DNA of 64,000 nt from Fluviicoccus keumensis (GTDB taxonomy: Bacteria; Pseudomonadota; Gammaproteobacteria; Pseudomonadales; Moraxellaceae), in contig NZ_SHKX01000013.1 in the NCBI RefSeq assembly GCF_004217445.1, positions 460,079-524,078 on the forward strand, given 5' to 3'. Position numbers and translations under genes: made by a program. A model generated the notes under the pieces. The model was not told the origin of the DNA, did not search any database, and was given only the letters and a program-made list of their open reading frames with translations. Numbering within the stretch: the stretch's first letter is position 1; each line of letters begins with the position of its first letter. This document shows, piece after piece, positions 26,523 through 35,686 of this stretch.

Positions 26523-27590
26523 ATGAACACGCCTGCCCCGACCGAACCCGGCGACTGGATTTCCGCCCGTCACCTGCGCCATATCCTGGCGCGCGGCGAG
26601 GCGCTGGGGGTGGACATGGCCCCGGTGCTGGCGGCGGGCGGCCTCAGCCGCTCCGATCTGGCCGATGCCGACGCCATGGTGCCTATGGCCGCCGTCGAGA
26701 CGATGCTCGGCGTCTGGTTCGCCGGCGGCGGCAATCCCCTGCCCGGCCTGAAGCTGGCCGCGACCGTGCAGCCGCCCACCTTCGGCGCGCTGGGGCTGGT
26801 GTTCCAGTCCTGCGCCACGCTGGCCGACGCCCTGCACGCCATGATCCGCTTTAACGGCCTGCTGACCAGCTTCGGGGAAACCCGGCTGGAATTCGCGCCC
26901 GGCGCGGTGCGGGTGTGCTGGCGCGCGGCGGCGGGCGGGGAACAGTTCCGCCGTCAGGCCGCCGAGTATGTACTGGGCATCTTCGTGACGGTGATCCGGC
27001 TGCTGCTGGAAGACAGTGACCGGGACTTGCTGCGCGCCGTCGAGTTCCCGCATGCCGCGCCCGCGAATCCCGCCTTGCTGCGTGAATACTTCGCCGTGTT
27101 CGCCGCGCCGGTGCATTTCGACCGGCAGGACACCGCGCTGGTGCTGCCCGCCGACGCGCTGAAACGCCGCCTGCGTCATGGCGACGCGGTGCTGAAATCG
27201 CTGCTGGAACAACAGGCCGACACCCTGCTGCGCCGTCGGCCCCGGCCCGGCTCCATCACCACGGCGGTGCGCACGCTGGTGACGGCGATGCTGCCGGACG
27301 GCCTGCCCGCCAAGGAGGCCGTGGCGGCGCAGCTGGGCCTCAGCGCCAAGACGCTGCAACGGCGGCTGGACGAGGCCGGAACCACCTTCCAGGCCCTGCT
27401 GGACACGGTGCGGCTGGACGAAGCGCGCCGCCTGCTGGCCGACACCGCCCTGCCCCTGAGCGAACTGCCCGACCGGCTGGGTTTCGCCACCTATCCGGCC
27501 TTTGTCCGCTGGTTCAAGCGGCTGACCGGGCAAACGCCCGGGGCGTGCCGCGCCGCCCTTTCCCCTGATTCCGGAGATACCCCGCCATGA
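26523..27590 (+). CDS. AraC family regulator, OruR-like
   Basis: This 355-residue regulator has the arabinose-binding-like N-terminal domain (RGEALGVDMAPVLAAGGLSR, then the TFGALGLVFQSCATLADALH motif) and a C-terminal HTH pair (AAQLGLSAKTLQRRLDEAG and RLGFATYPAFVRWFKRLTG). It overlaps the next gene by ATGA, so it is translationally coupled to the carboxymuconolactone decarboxylase-family gene. It is also divergent from an SDR gene. Either neighbour may be its target. Confidence 0.88.
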   Translation: MNTPAPTEPGDWISARHLRHILARGEALGVDMAPVLAAGGLSRSDLADADAMVPMAAVETMLGVWFAGGGNPLPGLKLAATVQPPTFGALGLVFQSCATLADALHAMIRFNGLLTSFGETRLEFAPGAVRVCWRAAAGGEQFRRQAAEYVLGIFVTVIRLLLEDSDRDLLRAVEFPHAAPANPALLREYFAVFAAPVHFDRQDTALVLPADALKRRLRHGDAVLKSLLEQQADTLLRRRPRPGSITTAVRTLVTAMLPDGLPAKEAVAAQLGLSAKTLQRRLDEAGTTFQALLDTVRLDEARRLLADTALPLSELPDRLGFATYPAFVRWFKRLTGQTPGACRAALSPDSGDTPP

Positions 27591-28201
27591 CCGATTTCCT
27601 GCAACCCGAAGGCGGCTGGTTCGCCCCGTCCGACCGACTGACGCCGCCCCCGCCCACCGGCCGCAAGCCCTTGTTCCGCGCCCTGTCCGGCGTGGCGCGA
27701 CTGATGGGCCGCAGCGAAGTGCCGGATGTGATCGCGCTGCTGGGCCAGTACCCGCGCCTGTTCTGGCCGTGGCTGGCCTTCGCCTCGCGGATGATGCCCT
27801 ACGGCAAGCTGCCGCCGGTGACGCGGGAGAAGCTGATCCTGCGCACGGCGTGGCACTGCCGCAGCCGCTATGAGTGGGGACAGCATGTGGAAATCGGCTT
27901 GCGCGCCGGGCTGACGGACACGGAGATCGTGGCGGTGGCGCGCGGACCACACGGCTGGGCGGGCGACGACGATGCGGCGGCGCTGGATGCCTGCGACGAA
28001 TTGTGCCGGGACAAGCGGGTCAGCGCGCCGACTTGGGAGCGCTTGCAAGCCCGGTTTTCCGGGGAGCAGTTGGTGGAACTGACGCTGCTGGTGGGGCATT
28101 ACGAAATGCTGGCGGGGTTCCTGAACACCGCCGGGCTGGCGCTGGAGCCGCTGATCGAGGCGGAGTTGCAGGCGTTTTACCGGCGGGTGGCGGGAACGTG
28201 A
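27587..28201 (+). CDS. Carboxymuconolactone decarboxylase family protein
   Basis: This is a 204-residue AhpD-like/CMD-fold protein. The core runs from about 80 to 140, with LPPVTREKLILRTAWHC and YEWGQHVEIGLRAGLTD, where the RYEWGQH motif replaces the CxxC pair of AhpD. It therefore probably lacks disulfide-reductase activity and resembles CMD-family proteins found near steroid or aromatic degradation genes. It is coupled to the upstream AraC gene. The function is unproven. Confidence 0.82.
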   Translation: MTDFLQPEGGWFAPSDRLTPPPPTGRKPLFRALSGVARLMGRSEVPDVIALLGQYPRLFWPWLAFASRMMPYGKLPPVTREKLILRTAWHCRSRYEWGQHVEIGLRAGLTDTEIVAVARGPHGWAGDDDAAALDACDELCRDKRVSAPTWERLQARFSGEQLVELTLLVGHYEMLAGFLNTAGLALEPLIEAELQAFYRRVAGT

Positions 28202-28275
28202 TTGTGGCGCGCCTGTGCGCTGTCTTCCGGCAGTGAAAGTCGTAGAATCGGCACAGACTTCCCTGCCGGACCGCC

Positions 28276-28626
28276 GTGATGACGACCGCTTCGATCCATC
28301 TGCAACTGTATGTGCGTTTCGATATCGACGGCATGACGCCGGGGCTGTGGCCCCTGCTGGCGGAGGCGTTGGGGCCGTGCGGGCCTTACCTGCTGTCGCC
28401 GCCGGAGCGTTACTGGAAGATGCCGGACTGCCTGGGCTTCCATCTCGGCTTCACCACCGACCCGGAGCTGGTGTGGCGGCTGGTGCGGGCGCTGGCCCCG
28501 CAGGGCTGGACGCTGTCCGGGGATGAACAGGATCTGTCGGCGGTGTGGAATCCGGGGGACTGGGCGGCGCTGGTGCACCGGGACGTGAAGTGGGCGGAGT
28601 TGCAACTGACGCGGCGGGAAGCCTGA
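28276..28626 (+). CDS. Hypothetical protein
   Basis: This 116-residue soluble protein has no recognised family. GTG at 28276 or ATG at 28279 could serve as start. Regular hydrophobic patterning (IHLQLYVRFDIDGM, then LGFHLGFTTDPELVWRLVRA) suggests an alpha/beta fold. High GC like the chromosome argues that it is a resident gene. It is convergent with the epimerase gene. Confidence 0.55.
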   Translation: MMTTASIHLQLYVRFDIDGMTPGLWPLLAEALGPCGPYLLSPPERYWKMPDCLGFHLGFTTDPELVWRLVRALAPQGWTLSGDEQDLSAVWNPGDWAALVHRDVKWAELQLTRREA

Positions 28627-28645
28627 GCCGCGTCGCGGTTTCCCC

Positions 28646-29626
28646 TCACACCAGGCGTTGCTGCAGCAACCATTCCCCCGTCCTTTGCAAGCCCGTTTCC
28701 AGATCCACCGCCGGACGATAACCCAGCACCCGCTCCGCCTTCGCGATCGAATACCCCGCGCGCCGCGTCATCATCGCCAGCGACCCGGCGCTGATCTCGG
28801 TGTTCTGCTTCAGCACATCATTCAGCAGGAATTCCCCGGCACGGGTCACCGTCTTCGCCACCGCCGTCGGCAGCACCGGCGGCTTGCCGCGATTTCCCGC
28901 CCAGCGCCAGTGCGGCGTAAAGAAGTCGACGCAGGGCACGCTCTTGCCATCAGTGATGTTGAAGATCTGGCCGCTGCCCGCCGGGTTCAGCGCCGCCGCG
29001 ACCATGCCGTCCAGCAGGTTGTCGATGTAGACCGGACTGAACAGGCCGCGCCCGCCCGCCGGCAGCAGGAACTGGCGCTTCTTCATCATGTCCAGCGGAA
29101 TCAGCACCCATGGCCGCGAACCGGGGCCGTAGACATCACCCGGCCGCACGATGGTGCAGGCCATCTCGCCCGCCGCGTGCGCCGCCAGCACCGGATGCTC
29201 GCTGGCCGCCTTGGCGTCGCAATAGGGAAAGCCGCTGAGCAGGGCGATGTCGTCGCTTTCCGTGCGGTCGCTGTCGAAATCCAGACCGTAGGCGGCAATG
29301 GACGACAGGTGCAGGAAACGGCCGGCGTCACCCTGCACCGCCGCCTGCACCGCCAGCCGGGCGCTGCCCAGGCTGACCGAGCGGTACAGCGCCGCCGGGG
29401 CCGCATTCGACACCACGGCGGCGGTATGGATAACCAGCTCGCAGCCCTTGGCCAGCTGCTGCCAATCGCCCGGCTGCGCGACATTGGCGGCATGCACGTT
29501 CAGTTCGCGGTTGGCGTTGAGGTCGACGCCGACCACGCCGGAACCCAGCGCGCGGAAACGGTCGGCAATGGCGCGGCCGATAAAGCCGTTGGCGCCGGTG
29601 ATGAAAACCTTGGCGGGAATCTGCAT
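28646..29626 (-). CDS. NAD-dependent epimerase/dehydratase family protein
   Basis: This is a 326-residue extended SDR. FITGANGFIGRAIADRF at residues 8-24 binds NAD(P); the active site is LSSIAAYG plus YCDAK (Tyr-xxx-Lys) near 136; and the RPGDVYGPGSRPW motif is typical of the 3-beta-hydroxysteroid dehydrogenase-like branch. The probable reaction is oxidation of a sugar, sterol or isoprenoid alcohol. It is divergent from a TetR gene across a region with two matching palindromes, so TetR control is likely. Confidence 0.88.
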   Translation of the reverse strand: MQIPAKVFITGANGFIGRAIADRFRALGSGVVGVDLNANRELNVHAANVAQPGDWQQLAKGCELVIHTAAVVSNAAPAALYRSVSLGSARLAVQAAVQGDAGRFLHLSSIAAYGLDFDSDRTESDDIALLSGFPYCDAKAASEHPVLAAHAAGEMACTIVRPGDVYGPGSRPWVLIPLDMMKKRQFLLPAGGRGLFSPVYIDNLLDGMVAAALNPAGSGQIFNITDGKSVPCVDFFTPHWRWAGNRGKPPVLPTAVAKTVTRAGEFLLNDVLKQNTEISAGSLAMMTRRAGYSIAKAERVLGYRPAVDLETGLQRTGEWLLQQRLV

Positions 29627-29674
29627 GGTCTGGACTTCCGGAATCAGGGGGAGGAAAGGTCACCGGAACATTTC

Positions 29675-29719
29675 TGATGACAATTGTCGTCAGAATATAA
29701 CTGACGACGCTTGTCGTCA
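29675..29719. promoter_or_regulatory. Twin TetR-type operators
   Basis: Two 18-bp near-perfect palindromes lie at 29675-29692 (TGATGACAATTGTCGTCA) and 29702-29719 (TGACGACGCTTGTCGTCA), with centres 27 bp apart. They share the TGACGAC/TTGTCGTCA half-sites. They occupy the divergent region between the epimerase and TetR genes and probably bind that TetR protein, repressing both promoters. Confidence 0.85.
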
Positions 29720-29773
29720 ACTTGGCGAACAGCGATACTTCCGCACCATCCCCCCTGCCGCCGGATACCGCCG

Positions 29774-30418
29774 ATGACCGACGCCGCCCCCGCTCCCCGC
29801 CCCTATGCCGGAGAAACGCCCGAAGCCCGCCGGGCGCGCCGTCGCCGCTGTTTCATCGACAGCGGCAAGATCCTGTTCGGCACCGTCGGCTACCGCAAGA
29901 CCACCATGCGCGGGCTATGCGCGCACGCAGGCCTTACCGACCGCTACTTCTACGAATCCTTCGCCTCGCTGGAAGACCTGCTGGCCGCCGTCTACGAGGA
30001 GCGGGCCGCCGAACTGGAAGCCGCCGTGCTGGCGGCGGTGCGCGCCACCGGCCCCGACGCGCCGCTGGACACCCTGATCCGCCACGGGCTGGACGCGTTT
30101 TTCCGGCAGGCGGAGGATGCGGAAACTGCGCGGGTAATCTGGCTGGAAGTGCTGGGCGTCAGTCCGCGCATCGACACGCTGTACAACGGCGTGCTGCGCC
30201 GTTTCGCGGACCTGATGCTGCTGTTGATACGCCTCACCCTGCCGGAGTGGGACGTGTCCGGCAACACGGCGCGGGTGCTGGCGATGGGACTGATCGGCGC
30301 GGTGAGTGAAAGCGCCAAGGACTGGCTGATGACCGGCTACACCCAACCCCGCGCGGAACTGGTGGCGGGCGTGGCGCTGCTGTTTGAAGCGGTCGCCCGT
30401 CTGCCGAAAGCGGCGTAA
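29774..30418 (+). CDS. TetR/AcrR family transcriptional regulator
   Basis: This 214-residue regulator has its HTH at about 40-65 (TTMRGLCAHAGLTDRYFYES), preceded by the usual basic arm (ARRRRCFIDSGKILFGTVGY). The start is the first ATG with sensible distance to the operators. The C-terminal domain is of the general ligand-binding type. It is divergent from the epimerase gene, with twin operators between them. It is convergent with another TetR gene 10 nt away. Confidence 0.88.
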   Translation: MTDAAPAPRPYAGETPEARRARRRRCFIDSGKILFGTVGYRKTTMRGLCAHAGLTDRYFYESFASLEDLLAAVYEERAAELEAAVLAAVRATGPDAPLDTLIRHGLDAFFRQAEDAETARVIWLEVLGVSPRIDTLYNGVLRRFADLMLLLIRLTLPEWDVSGNTARVLAMGLIGAVSESAKDWLMTGYTQPRAELVAGVALLFEAVARLPKAA

Positions 30419-30427
30419 CCGGCGGCC

Positions 30428-31111
30428 TTAATCCCCAATCCCGGCAAACAGGTCGGGCATCTGCGGCACGGCCGCCGCCGCTTTCCCGCCCGGCTTCGCG
30501 GCGCGCTCCATCCCCAGTGCCTCGCGAAGCATGCCGAACATACCCTCAAAGGCCTCCTCCGCCGGGCCGTGCAGGACACGCGCGTTGGCCAGCGTCGCCA
30601 GGCCATGCACGCTGGTCCACAGCAGGGTTTCCGCGCCCGCGCGCCGCGCCGGGGTGATGCGCCCGGCCTTCACCAGATCATCCAGCGCCCGGCACAGCAG
30701 TTCGTAGGCGGACAGGCCGGTGCGCGGGCCGACGCCGCCAATGGCATACTGCCCCCCCGCGCCAAAGGGGCCGAACATCAGCGCGAACATCGCCGGCTCA
30801 CCCAAGCCGAAACGGATGTAGGCCAACCCGTTGGCACGCAACCGCCCGACGGGATCGGCCCCGGCCTCGTCCATGGCGATTTCCATGGCCGCCGCAAGCC
30901 GCACGAAGCCTTCGCTGGCCAGCGCGGCCAGCAGCGCGCCCTTGTCCTCGAAATGGCGATAGGCCGCCGCCGGTGAGACGCCGACCGCACGCGCCGCCTC
31001 GCGCAGGCTGAAGGCTTCCGCCCCTTGTGCCTCGACCAGCCGCGCGGCCTCGGCGAGCAGCGCCTGGCGCAGGTCGCCATGGTGGAAGGGACGGGATTCG
31101 GCAGCAGTCAT
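30428..31111 (-). CDS. TetR family regulator with WHG-type C-terminal domain
   Basis: This 227-residue regulator has its HTH at about 32-57 (FSLREAARAVGVSPAAAYRH, then FEDKGALLAALASEGF). The C-terminal domain has the motif TLLWTSVHGLATLANARVL, where the W-x-x-x-H-G signature defines the WHG subgroup. It is divergent from a DUF2214 membrane protein gene, with a pair of direct repeats between them, and probably controls that gene. Confidence 0.88.
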   Translation of the reverse strand: MTAAESRPFHHGDLRQALLAEAARLVEAQGAEAFSLREAARAVGVSPAAAYRHFEDKGALLAALASEGFVRLAAAMEIAMDEAGADPVGRLRANGLAYIRFGLGEPAMFALMFGPFGAGGQYAIGGVGPRTGLSAYELLCRALDDLVKAGRITPARRAGAETLLWTSVHGLATLANARVLHGPAEEAFEGMFGMLREALGMERAAKPGGKAAAAVPQMPDLFAGIGD

Positions 31112-31154
31112 GCGGGGCTCCGGGTCATCAGGATCAAGCGGAAGTTGCGCTCAT

Positions 31155-31201
31155 GTTGACACTGATAACTTTTACGATCAAGATGTAATCACTGTTAACT
31201 T
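31155..31201. promoter_or_regulatory. Paired direct repeats, candidate TetR binding sites
   Basis: GTTGACACTGATAACTT (31155-31171) and GTAATCACTGTTAACTT (31185-31201) agree at 13 of 17 positions and are spaced 30 bp, about three helical turns. TTGACA at 31156 could also be a -35 box for the downstream gene. The location is the divergent TetR/DUF2214 promoter region. Confidence 0.6.
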
Positions 31202-31219
31202 GAACCTCTGGAGGCTGTC

Positions 31220-31669
31220 ATGAACGCTCTCGCTGCCTTTATCCATCATCTGGCCGCCTTCCTGCTGGTCAGCACGCTGGTGGTGGAAGCCGCCCTGCTC
31301 AACGGCGCGCTGGACCGTGAACGCATGCGCCAGCTGCAACGTACCGACCTGTGGTACGGCCTGGCGGCGGGCGTGATCGTGTTGGTGGGGCTGGCGCGGG
31401 TGTTCTGGTTCGAAAAGGGTCCGTCTTATTACGGCCATAACGTCTTCTTCATGGCGAAAATGACCTTGTTCGGCGCGGTCGGGTTGTTGTCGGCGTACCC
31501 GACCGTGGTGTTCCTGCGCTGGGGGAAACGCCTGCGTCAGGGGGAATGCCCGGAGGTCGCACCGGATCAGCTGCTGCGCCTGCGGCGCGTCGTGCGGGCG
31601 GAGCTGGCCGGACTGGTCGGCGTACTGTTCTGCGCGGCGATGATGGCCAAGGGCTACGGCATGCTCTAA
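31220..31669 (+). CDS. DUF2214 family membrane protein
   Basis: This is a 149-residue protein with four transmembrane helices. The N-terminal HHLAAFLLVSTLVVEAALLN and the FWFEKGPSYYGHNVFFMAKM segment are characteristic of DUF2214. CTGGAGG precedes the ATG. Its role is unknown. Histidines and aromatic residues in the membrane are conserved in the family, but cofactor binding is not established. The divergent TetR regulator is its probable controller. Confidence 0.85.
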   Translation: MNALAAFIHHLAAFLLVSTLVVEAALLNGALDRERMRQLQRTDLWYGLAAGVIVLVGLARVFWFEKGPSYYGHNVFFMAKMTLFGAVGLLSAYPTVVFLRWGKRLRQGECPEVAPDQLLRLRRVVRAELAGLVGVLFCAAMMAKGYGML

Positions 31670-31829
31670 AAACCATACTAACTTCATGGTCTTCCGCAAG
31701 GCGCGTATTTCCGGCCGTTCATCCGCGACCGCTGTACCCATCCTGAGGCGGAGCGATATCTTCGACCCCAAATGATTCCATGGACGGAGCCTGAACCCAC
31801 CCCGCCGAACACGAATACGAGGTTCCACC

Positions 31830-32534
31830 ATGTCCCGGAAATTTTCCCCCGCCGTCCTGTCGGCCATGATCGCTCTGACGCTGTCCGGCGCGGCCTTCGC
31901 CGAACGCGGCGATCTCGAAGAGCTGCGCTCCTACGACGCCAACGCCTGGATCGTCATCAAGAACGACCGCCTGCATCAGGTGACCACCTACGCCAAGCAG
32001 GAAGACAACAAGCGGCTGCGCTCCTTCCGGCAGGAACTGACCTTCGAGGCCTCCATCGACGCGACGGCCAAGCTGCTTCTGGATATTGCGAATTACCCAC
32101 GCTGGTTCCACATGAACCGCGAAAGCCGGATGGTGAAGCAAATCTCCCCGACCGAATTCCTGTACTACCAACTCTTTGACACCCCGCCCGGACAACCCCC
32201 GCGCGATGTGGTGGTGCGAGCGACGATCCAGCCCTACAGCGCCCGCACCGGCGCGTTGAAACTGGTGCTGCGCGCGGCGCCGGACGCACTGCCGCCCCAG
32301 CCCGGCGTCGTGCGCATCCCCGCCTGGGAAATGACGGCGACATACACGCCGCTGGGAAACGGGATGATGAAAGGGGTGACGGAAGGTTATGTCGATCCGG
32401 GCGGCAATGCACCGGCCTGGGCGGTCAACTACGTCCAGCGCGCCGCGCCGTATCGCAACGCCTTGGGCATCCAGCGCATCGTCAAGTACTACGAGAGCAA
32501 CGACTTCCAGACGCCATTCAAGTACAAGGAATGA
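31830..32534 (+). CDS. Secreted START/SRPBCC-domain protein
   Basis: This 234-residue protein has a signal peptide (LSAMIALTLSGAAFA, cleavage about residue 24) and a START-like lipid-binding domain. Landmarks are FEASIDATAKLLLDIANYPR near 70, PRDVVVRATIQ near 130, and the C-terminal PGGNAPAWAVNYVQRAAPYR helix. It is paralogous to the START protein at 48779, with the same PGG-x-x-PxWAxNxVQRxAPY signature. It may carry a lipid, sterol or other hydrophobic ligand in the periplasm. It is convergent with the photolyase operon. Confidence 0.82.
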   Translation: MSRKFSPAVLSAMIALTLSGAAFAERGDLEELRSYDANAWIVIKNDRLHQVTTYAKQEDNKRLRSFRQELTFEASIDATAKLLLDIANYPRWFHMNRESRMVKQISPTEFLYYQLFDTPPGQPPRDVVVRATIQPYSARTGALKLVLRAAPDALPPQPGVVRIPAWEMTATYTPLGNGMMKGVTEGYVDPGGNAPAWAVNYVQRAAPYRNALGIQRIVKYYESNDFQTPFKYKE

Positions 32535-32553
32535 CAACGGCGCGGCGGGGAAA

Positions 32554-34155
32554 TCATCCCGCCGCCGGATCCCCGTCCATCCCGGCGAACAGGTCATCGT
32601 TCAGGACCGGCGCAACCTCCGGGGCCTTCCGGCGGCGAGTGCGCGAGGTGCCGGACGGGACGGTTTTCGGTTTCCCCGCCTTGCGCGACCCATGCTTCGC
32701 CAGCACCGCTCCTTGCACCGCCCGGTTCTCGGCGCTGCGCTTGCGCTCGTAGAGGAACTGCTTCATTACCGCCGTTTCCGCCGCGAAATCGATGATGGGT
32801 GGCGCCACGCCCGCCAGCAGGTCGTGACGGCCGGAGAGGATCTGCTCGTCCGTCATCCCCGCCAGCTCCGGCAGCCAGCGCCGCACGAACCGGCATCGCG
32901 GGTCCTGGTCCTGCAACTGCTTCAGGGGCGAATAGACGCGGAAGGTGTTGATGCCCACCACCCCGGCCTGCATCTGCAACTGCGCCAGATGGATGCCCGG
33001 CTCGTAATCCAGCCACAGCCGCGCCAGCGGCGGATGCAGCACGCGCCAGTCCAGCCGCAGCGCGTGGCAGGCGAAGGACGTGATCATGGCGCGCATGCGG
33101 AAATTGAGGAAACCGGTGGCGGCCAGGCAGCGCAGGCAGGCGTCGATCATCGGAAAACCGGTGCGGCCGTCAAGGTAGGCGGCCAGCCGGTCGTCAGCCA
33201 GCGCGCCGGAGACGTAGGGCGGCTGCTCGAACACCGGATTGAGGGCGTGGAATTCCATCGCCGGTTCGCTTTCCAGCCGCTGGATGAAATGGTCGTGCCA
33301 GTGCAGGCGCGACAGGAAGGCCGTCAGCGAACGGGCGAACCGGGCATCGTCGGGGTGGTCGGATTTCGCCAGCGCCTCGCGCCGTTGCCGCGCTTCCTGG
33401 AACACCGCGCGCAGGCTGATCGTTCCCCAGGCCAGATGCGGCGACAGCCGCGACCCGGCGGTAAAGGCGCGGTTGGGGGAACTGATGCCGCCCCGGTAAA
33501 ACAGGCCGCGTTCCTGCAGGAAGGAATCGAGCACCGACCAGGCGGCGCTTTCAGTGACGGTTTGCAGGCGGGCGTCGTGCGAGCCGGCCCACGGGCGGAA
33601 GAGGTCCGTGATTTCAGGCAATGGCGTCACCCAACGGGCGCGCACGTCCGGCGGCAGGGGCCGCAGCGGCGCGCGGCCGGGACGCGGCGCGGTCATGTAA
33701 GCCCACCAGAATTTCTCGCGGCCGTCGCGTTCGACCAGTCCCCGGATCACGCCGTTTTGCGGCAGCTCGACCAGTCGCACGCCGCGCGCCCGGCACCAGC
33801 GGATTACCGCCTTGTCGCGCTCGAAGGTATAACCGACGCCGGTTTCCTGATGGGCATAGATCGCCTGAAACGGCTGTTCCCGCCAGAGTTGTTCCAGTCC
33901 GTCCACCACTTCGGCCGCCATCACCCGCGCACCGCCGCCCGCGCCCGCCAGCTCGCGCTGCAAGGCCGCCAGCGCCTGGTATTGTGCGTGCCCGTGGAAA
34001 CGGCCGGTGTCTTCCGCCCGGATCAGCGACGGTTCCAGAAAAAACACCGGCAACACGAGCTCCGCCTCCGCCAGCGCGCGGCAGTAAGCCGGGTTGTCAT
34101 ACAGCCGGAAATCGCGCTTGATCCACCACAGGGCGACTGCCCCGACCGCCGTCAT
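32554..34155 (-). CDS. Deoxyribodipyrimidine photolyase/cryptochrome family flavoprotein
   Basis: This 533-residue protein has an N-terminal photolyase alpha/beta domain (ALWWIKRDFRLYDNPAYCRA) and a C-terminal FAD-binding domain with SPHLAWGTISLRAVFQ, GRTGFPMIDACLRCLAATGF and the NFRMRAMITSF stretch. It probably repairs UV-induced pyrimidine dimers or senses blue light. A basic, disordered tail (about 480-533) is unusual. It directly follows a FeS-cluster photolyase gene with a 1-nt gap, so two photolyases of different classes share one transcript. Confidence 0.9.
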   Translation of the reverse strand: MTAVGAVALWWIKRDFRLYDNPAYCRALAEAELVLPVFFLEPSLIRAEDTGRFHGHAQYQALAALQRELAGAGGGARVMAAEVVDGLEQLWREQPFQAIYAHQETGVGYTFERDKAVIRWCRARGVRLVELPQNGVIRGLVERDGREKFWWAYMTAPRPGRAPLRPLPPDVRARWVTPLPEITDLFRPWAGSHDARLQTVTESAAWSVLDSFLQERGLFYRGGISSPNRAFTAGSRLSPHLAWGTISLRAVFQEARQRREALAKSDHPDDARFARSLTAFLSRLHWHDHFIQRLESEPAMEFHALNPVFEQPPYVSGALADDRLAAYLDGRTGFPMIDACLRCLAATGFLNFRMRAMITSFACHALRLDWRVLHPPLARLWLDYEPGIHLAQLQMQAGVVGINTFRVYSPLKQLQDQDPRCRFVRRWLPELAGMTDEQILSGRHDLLAGVAPPIIDFAAETAVMKQFLYERKRSAENRAVQGAVLAKHGSRKAGKPKTVPSGTSRTRRRKAPEVAPVLNDDLFAGMDGDPAAG

Positions 34156-34156
34156 C

Positions 34157-35686
34157 TCACACCTCGTCCAGCCGCGCGCGCAGGAACACCGCCCGCTCGC
34201 GGATCGCCGTGACCTCCGTTTCCCCCATCTTCTCCAGCGTGCGGTAAACCATGCCCAGGCGCGGATTGCGCCCCAGCCGCTCGCGGTGCCGGTCGAAAAA
34301 ATCCCAGTACAGCGCGTTGAAGGGACAGGCCTTCTCCCCCACCCGCTGCTTGCGGTCGTAGGGGCAGTCGCGGCAGTAATCGCTCATGCGGTCGATGTAG
34401 GCCGCGCCGGAGACATAGGGCTTGGTGGCCAGCAGCCCGCCATCGGCGAACTGGCTCATGCCCAGCGTGTTCGGCAGTTCGACCCACTCGAAGGCGTCGA
34501 TGTAGATGCCCAGGTACCAGCGGTGCACCTCGGCCGGATCGACCCCCGCCAGCAGCGCGAAATTGCCGGTGATCATCAAGCGCTGGATGTGGTGCGCGTA
34601 GGCGGTATCCAGCGACTGGCCGATGGCGTGGGCGAGGCAGCGCATCTTTGTTTGGCCGTCCCAGAACCAGCGCGGCAGCGGCGTGTGGTGGTCCAGCGCG
34701 TTGAGCGTGTCGTAACCCGGCATGCGCGCCCAGTAGACGCCGCGCACGTATTCCCGCCAGCCGAGAATCTGGCGGATGAAGCCCTCCACCGCCGCCAGCG
34801 GTGCGCGCCCGGCCCGCCATGCCGCCTCCGCCCGCTCCACCACCTCGCGCGGGTCCAGCAGCTTCACGTTCAGCGCGAAGGACAATAGCGAGTGGAACAG
34901 GTTCGTCGCATGGCGGCTCATCGCATCCTGGTAATCGCCGAAATGCGGCAGGCGCTGCGTCAGGAAATCATCAAGATCGGCCAGCGCCTCGGCGCGGTTC
35001 AGCGGCCAGGGGAAGGCCTCGGCCGAGGGGTTGCCGAAGGATTTCACACCCGCGTCCGTGATCGTTTGCCACAAGGCGCGATGGTCGTGGCGGCGACGGC
35101 GGTCCGGCGGTTCCGGCGGCTCGCCGCGCCAGGGCTTGCGGTTGTCTTGGTCGAAGTTCCACTGCCCGCCTTCCGGCTTGCCGTCCGCCGTCAGCAGCAC
35201 GCCGTGGCGCTGGCGCAGCGTGCGGTAGAAATGTTCCATCAGCCATTGGCGGCGGCCCGCGAAGATGCCGGCGGCCTCGTCGCGGCTGGTGTAGAAATGA
35301 TCGCTGTCCACCGCCCGGACGGGAATCGGGGCGGCAGCGGCATAGTCCGCCAGTTGCCGGTCCAGCCGCCATTCGTCCGGGTGCTGGTATTCCAGCGCGG
35401 CCGCGTCGTAATGGGCGATCAGCGCGTCGAGGTTGGCGGGCAGCGACTGGCGGTTGCTGGCGTCGTCGATGGCGATGTAGCGCACGCGGTGGCCCGCTTC
35501 CTTCAACTGCCGGGCGAAGTCGCGCATGGCGGCGAAGATGGCGAGGATCTTCTGGGCGTGGTGCAGCACGTAGTCGGTTTCCTGGCGGATTTCCATGAGG
35601 ACGTAGAGGACGTCGGGGCGGATTTGGTCGAACCAGCGGTGGCGGGGGTTGAGCTGGTCGCCGAGGATGAGGCGCAGGGTGGTCAT
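34157..35686 (-). CDS. Iron-sulfur bacterial cryptochrome/photolyase (FeS-BCP, PhrB-like)
   Basis: This is a 509-residue protein of the prokaryotic (6-4) photolyase class. It starts [20 protein letters not shown]; the frame extends upstream but ATGA overlap with the preceding gene marks this start. Cysteines that could hold the 4Fe-4S cluster are in [10 protein letters not shown] and in [20 protein letters not shown] near the C-terminus. The FAD pocket region includes [20 protein letters not shown]. It probably repairs (6-4) photoproducts in light. It lies in an operon with a DUF2256 gene and a second photolyase. Confidence 0.92.
   Translation of the reverse strand: MTTLRLILGDQLNPRHRWFDQIRPDVLYVLMEIRQETDYVLHHAQKILAIFAAMRDFARQLKEAGHRVRYIAIDDASNRQSLPANLDALIAHYDAAALEYQHPDEWRLDRQLADYAAAAPIPVRAVDSDHFYTSRDEAAGIFAGRRQWLMEHFYRTLRQRHGVLLTADGKPEGGQWNFDQDNRKPWRGEPPEPPDRRRRHDHRALWQTITDAGVKSFGNPSAEAFPWPLNRAEALADLDDFLTQRLPHFGDYQDAMSRHATNLFHSLLSFALNVKLLDPREVVERAEAAWRAGRAPLAAVEGFIRQILGWREYVRGVYWARMPGYDTLNALDHHTPLPRWFWDGQTKMRCLAHAIGQSLDTAYAHHIQRLMITGNFALLAGVDPAEVHRWYLGIYIDAFEWVELPNTLGMSQFADGGLLATKPYVSGAAYIDRMSDYCRDCPYDRKQRVGEKACPFNALYWDFFDRHRERLGRNPRLGMVYRTLEKMGETEVTAIRERAVFLRARLDEV

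Noticed and set aside
26358..27950. Long minus-strand open frame extending the SDR gene upstream to 813 codons
   Set aside because: The extension is antisense to the AraC and CMD genes, is rich in Arg/Pro/Gly as expected of a high-GC shadow frame, and the SDR has a proper start at 26357.
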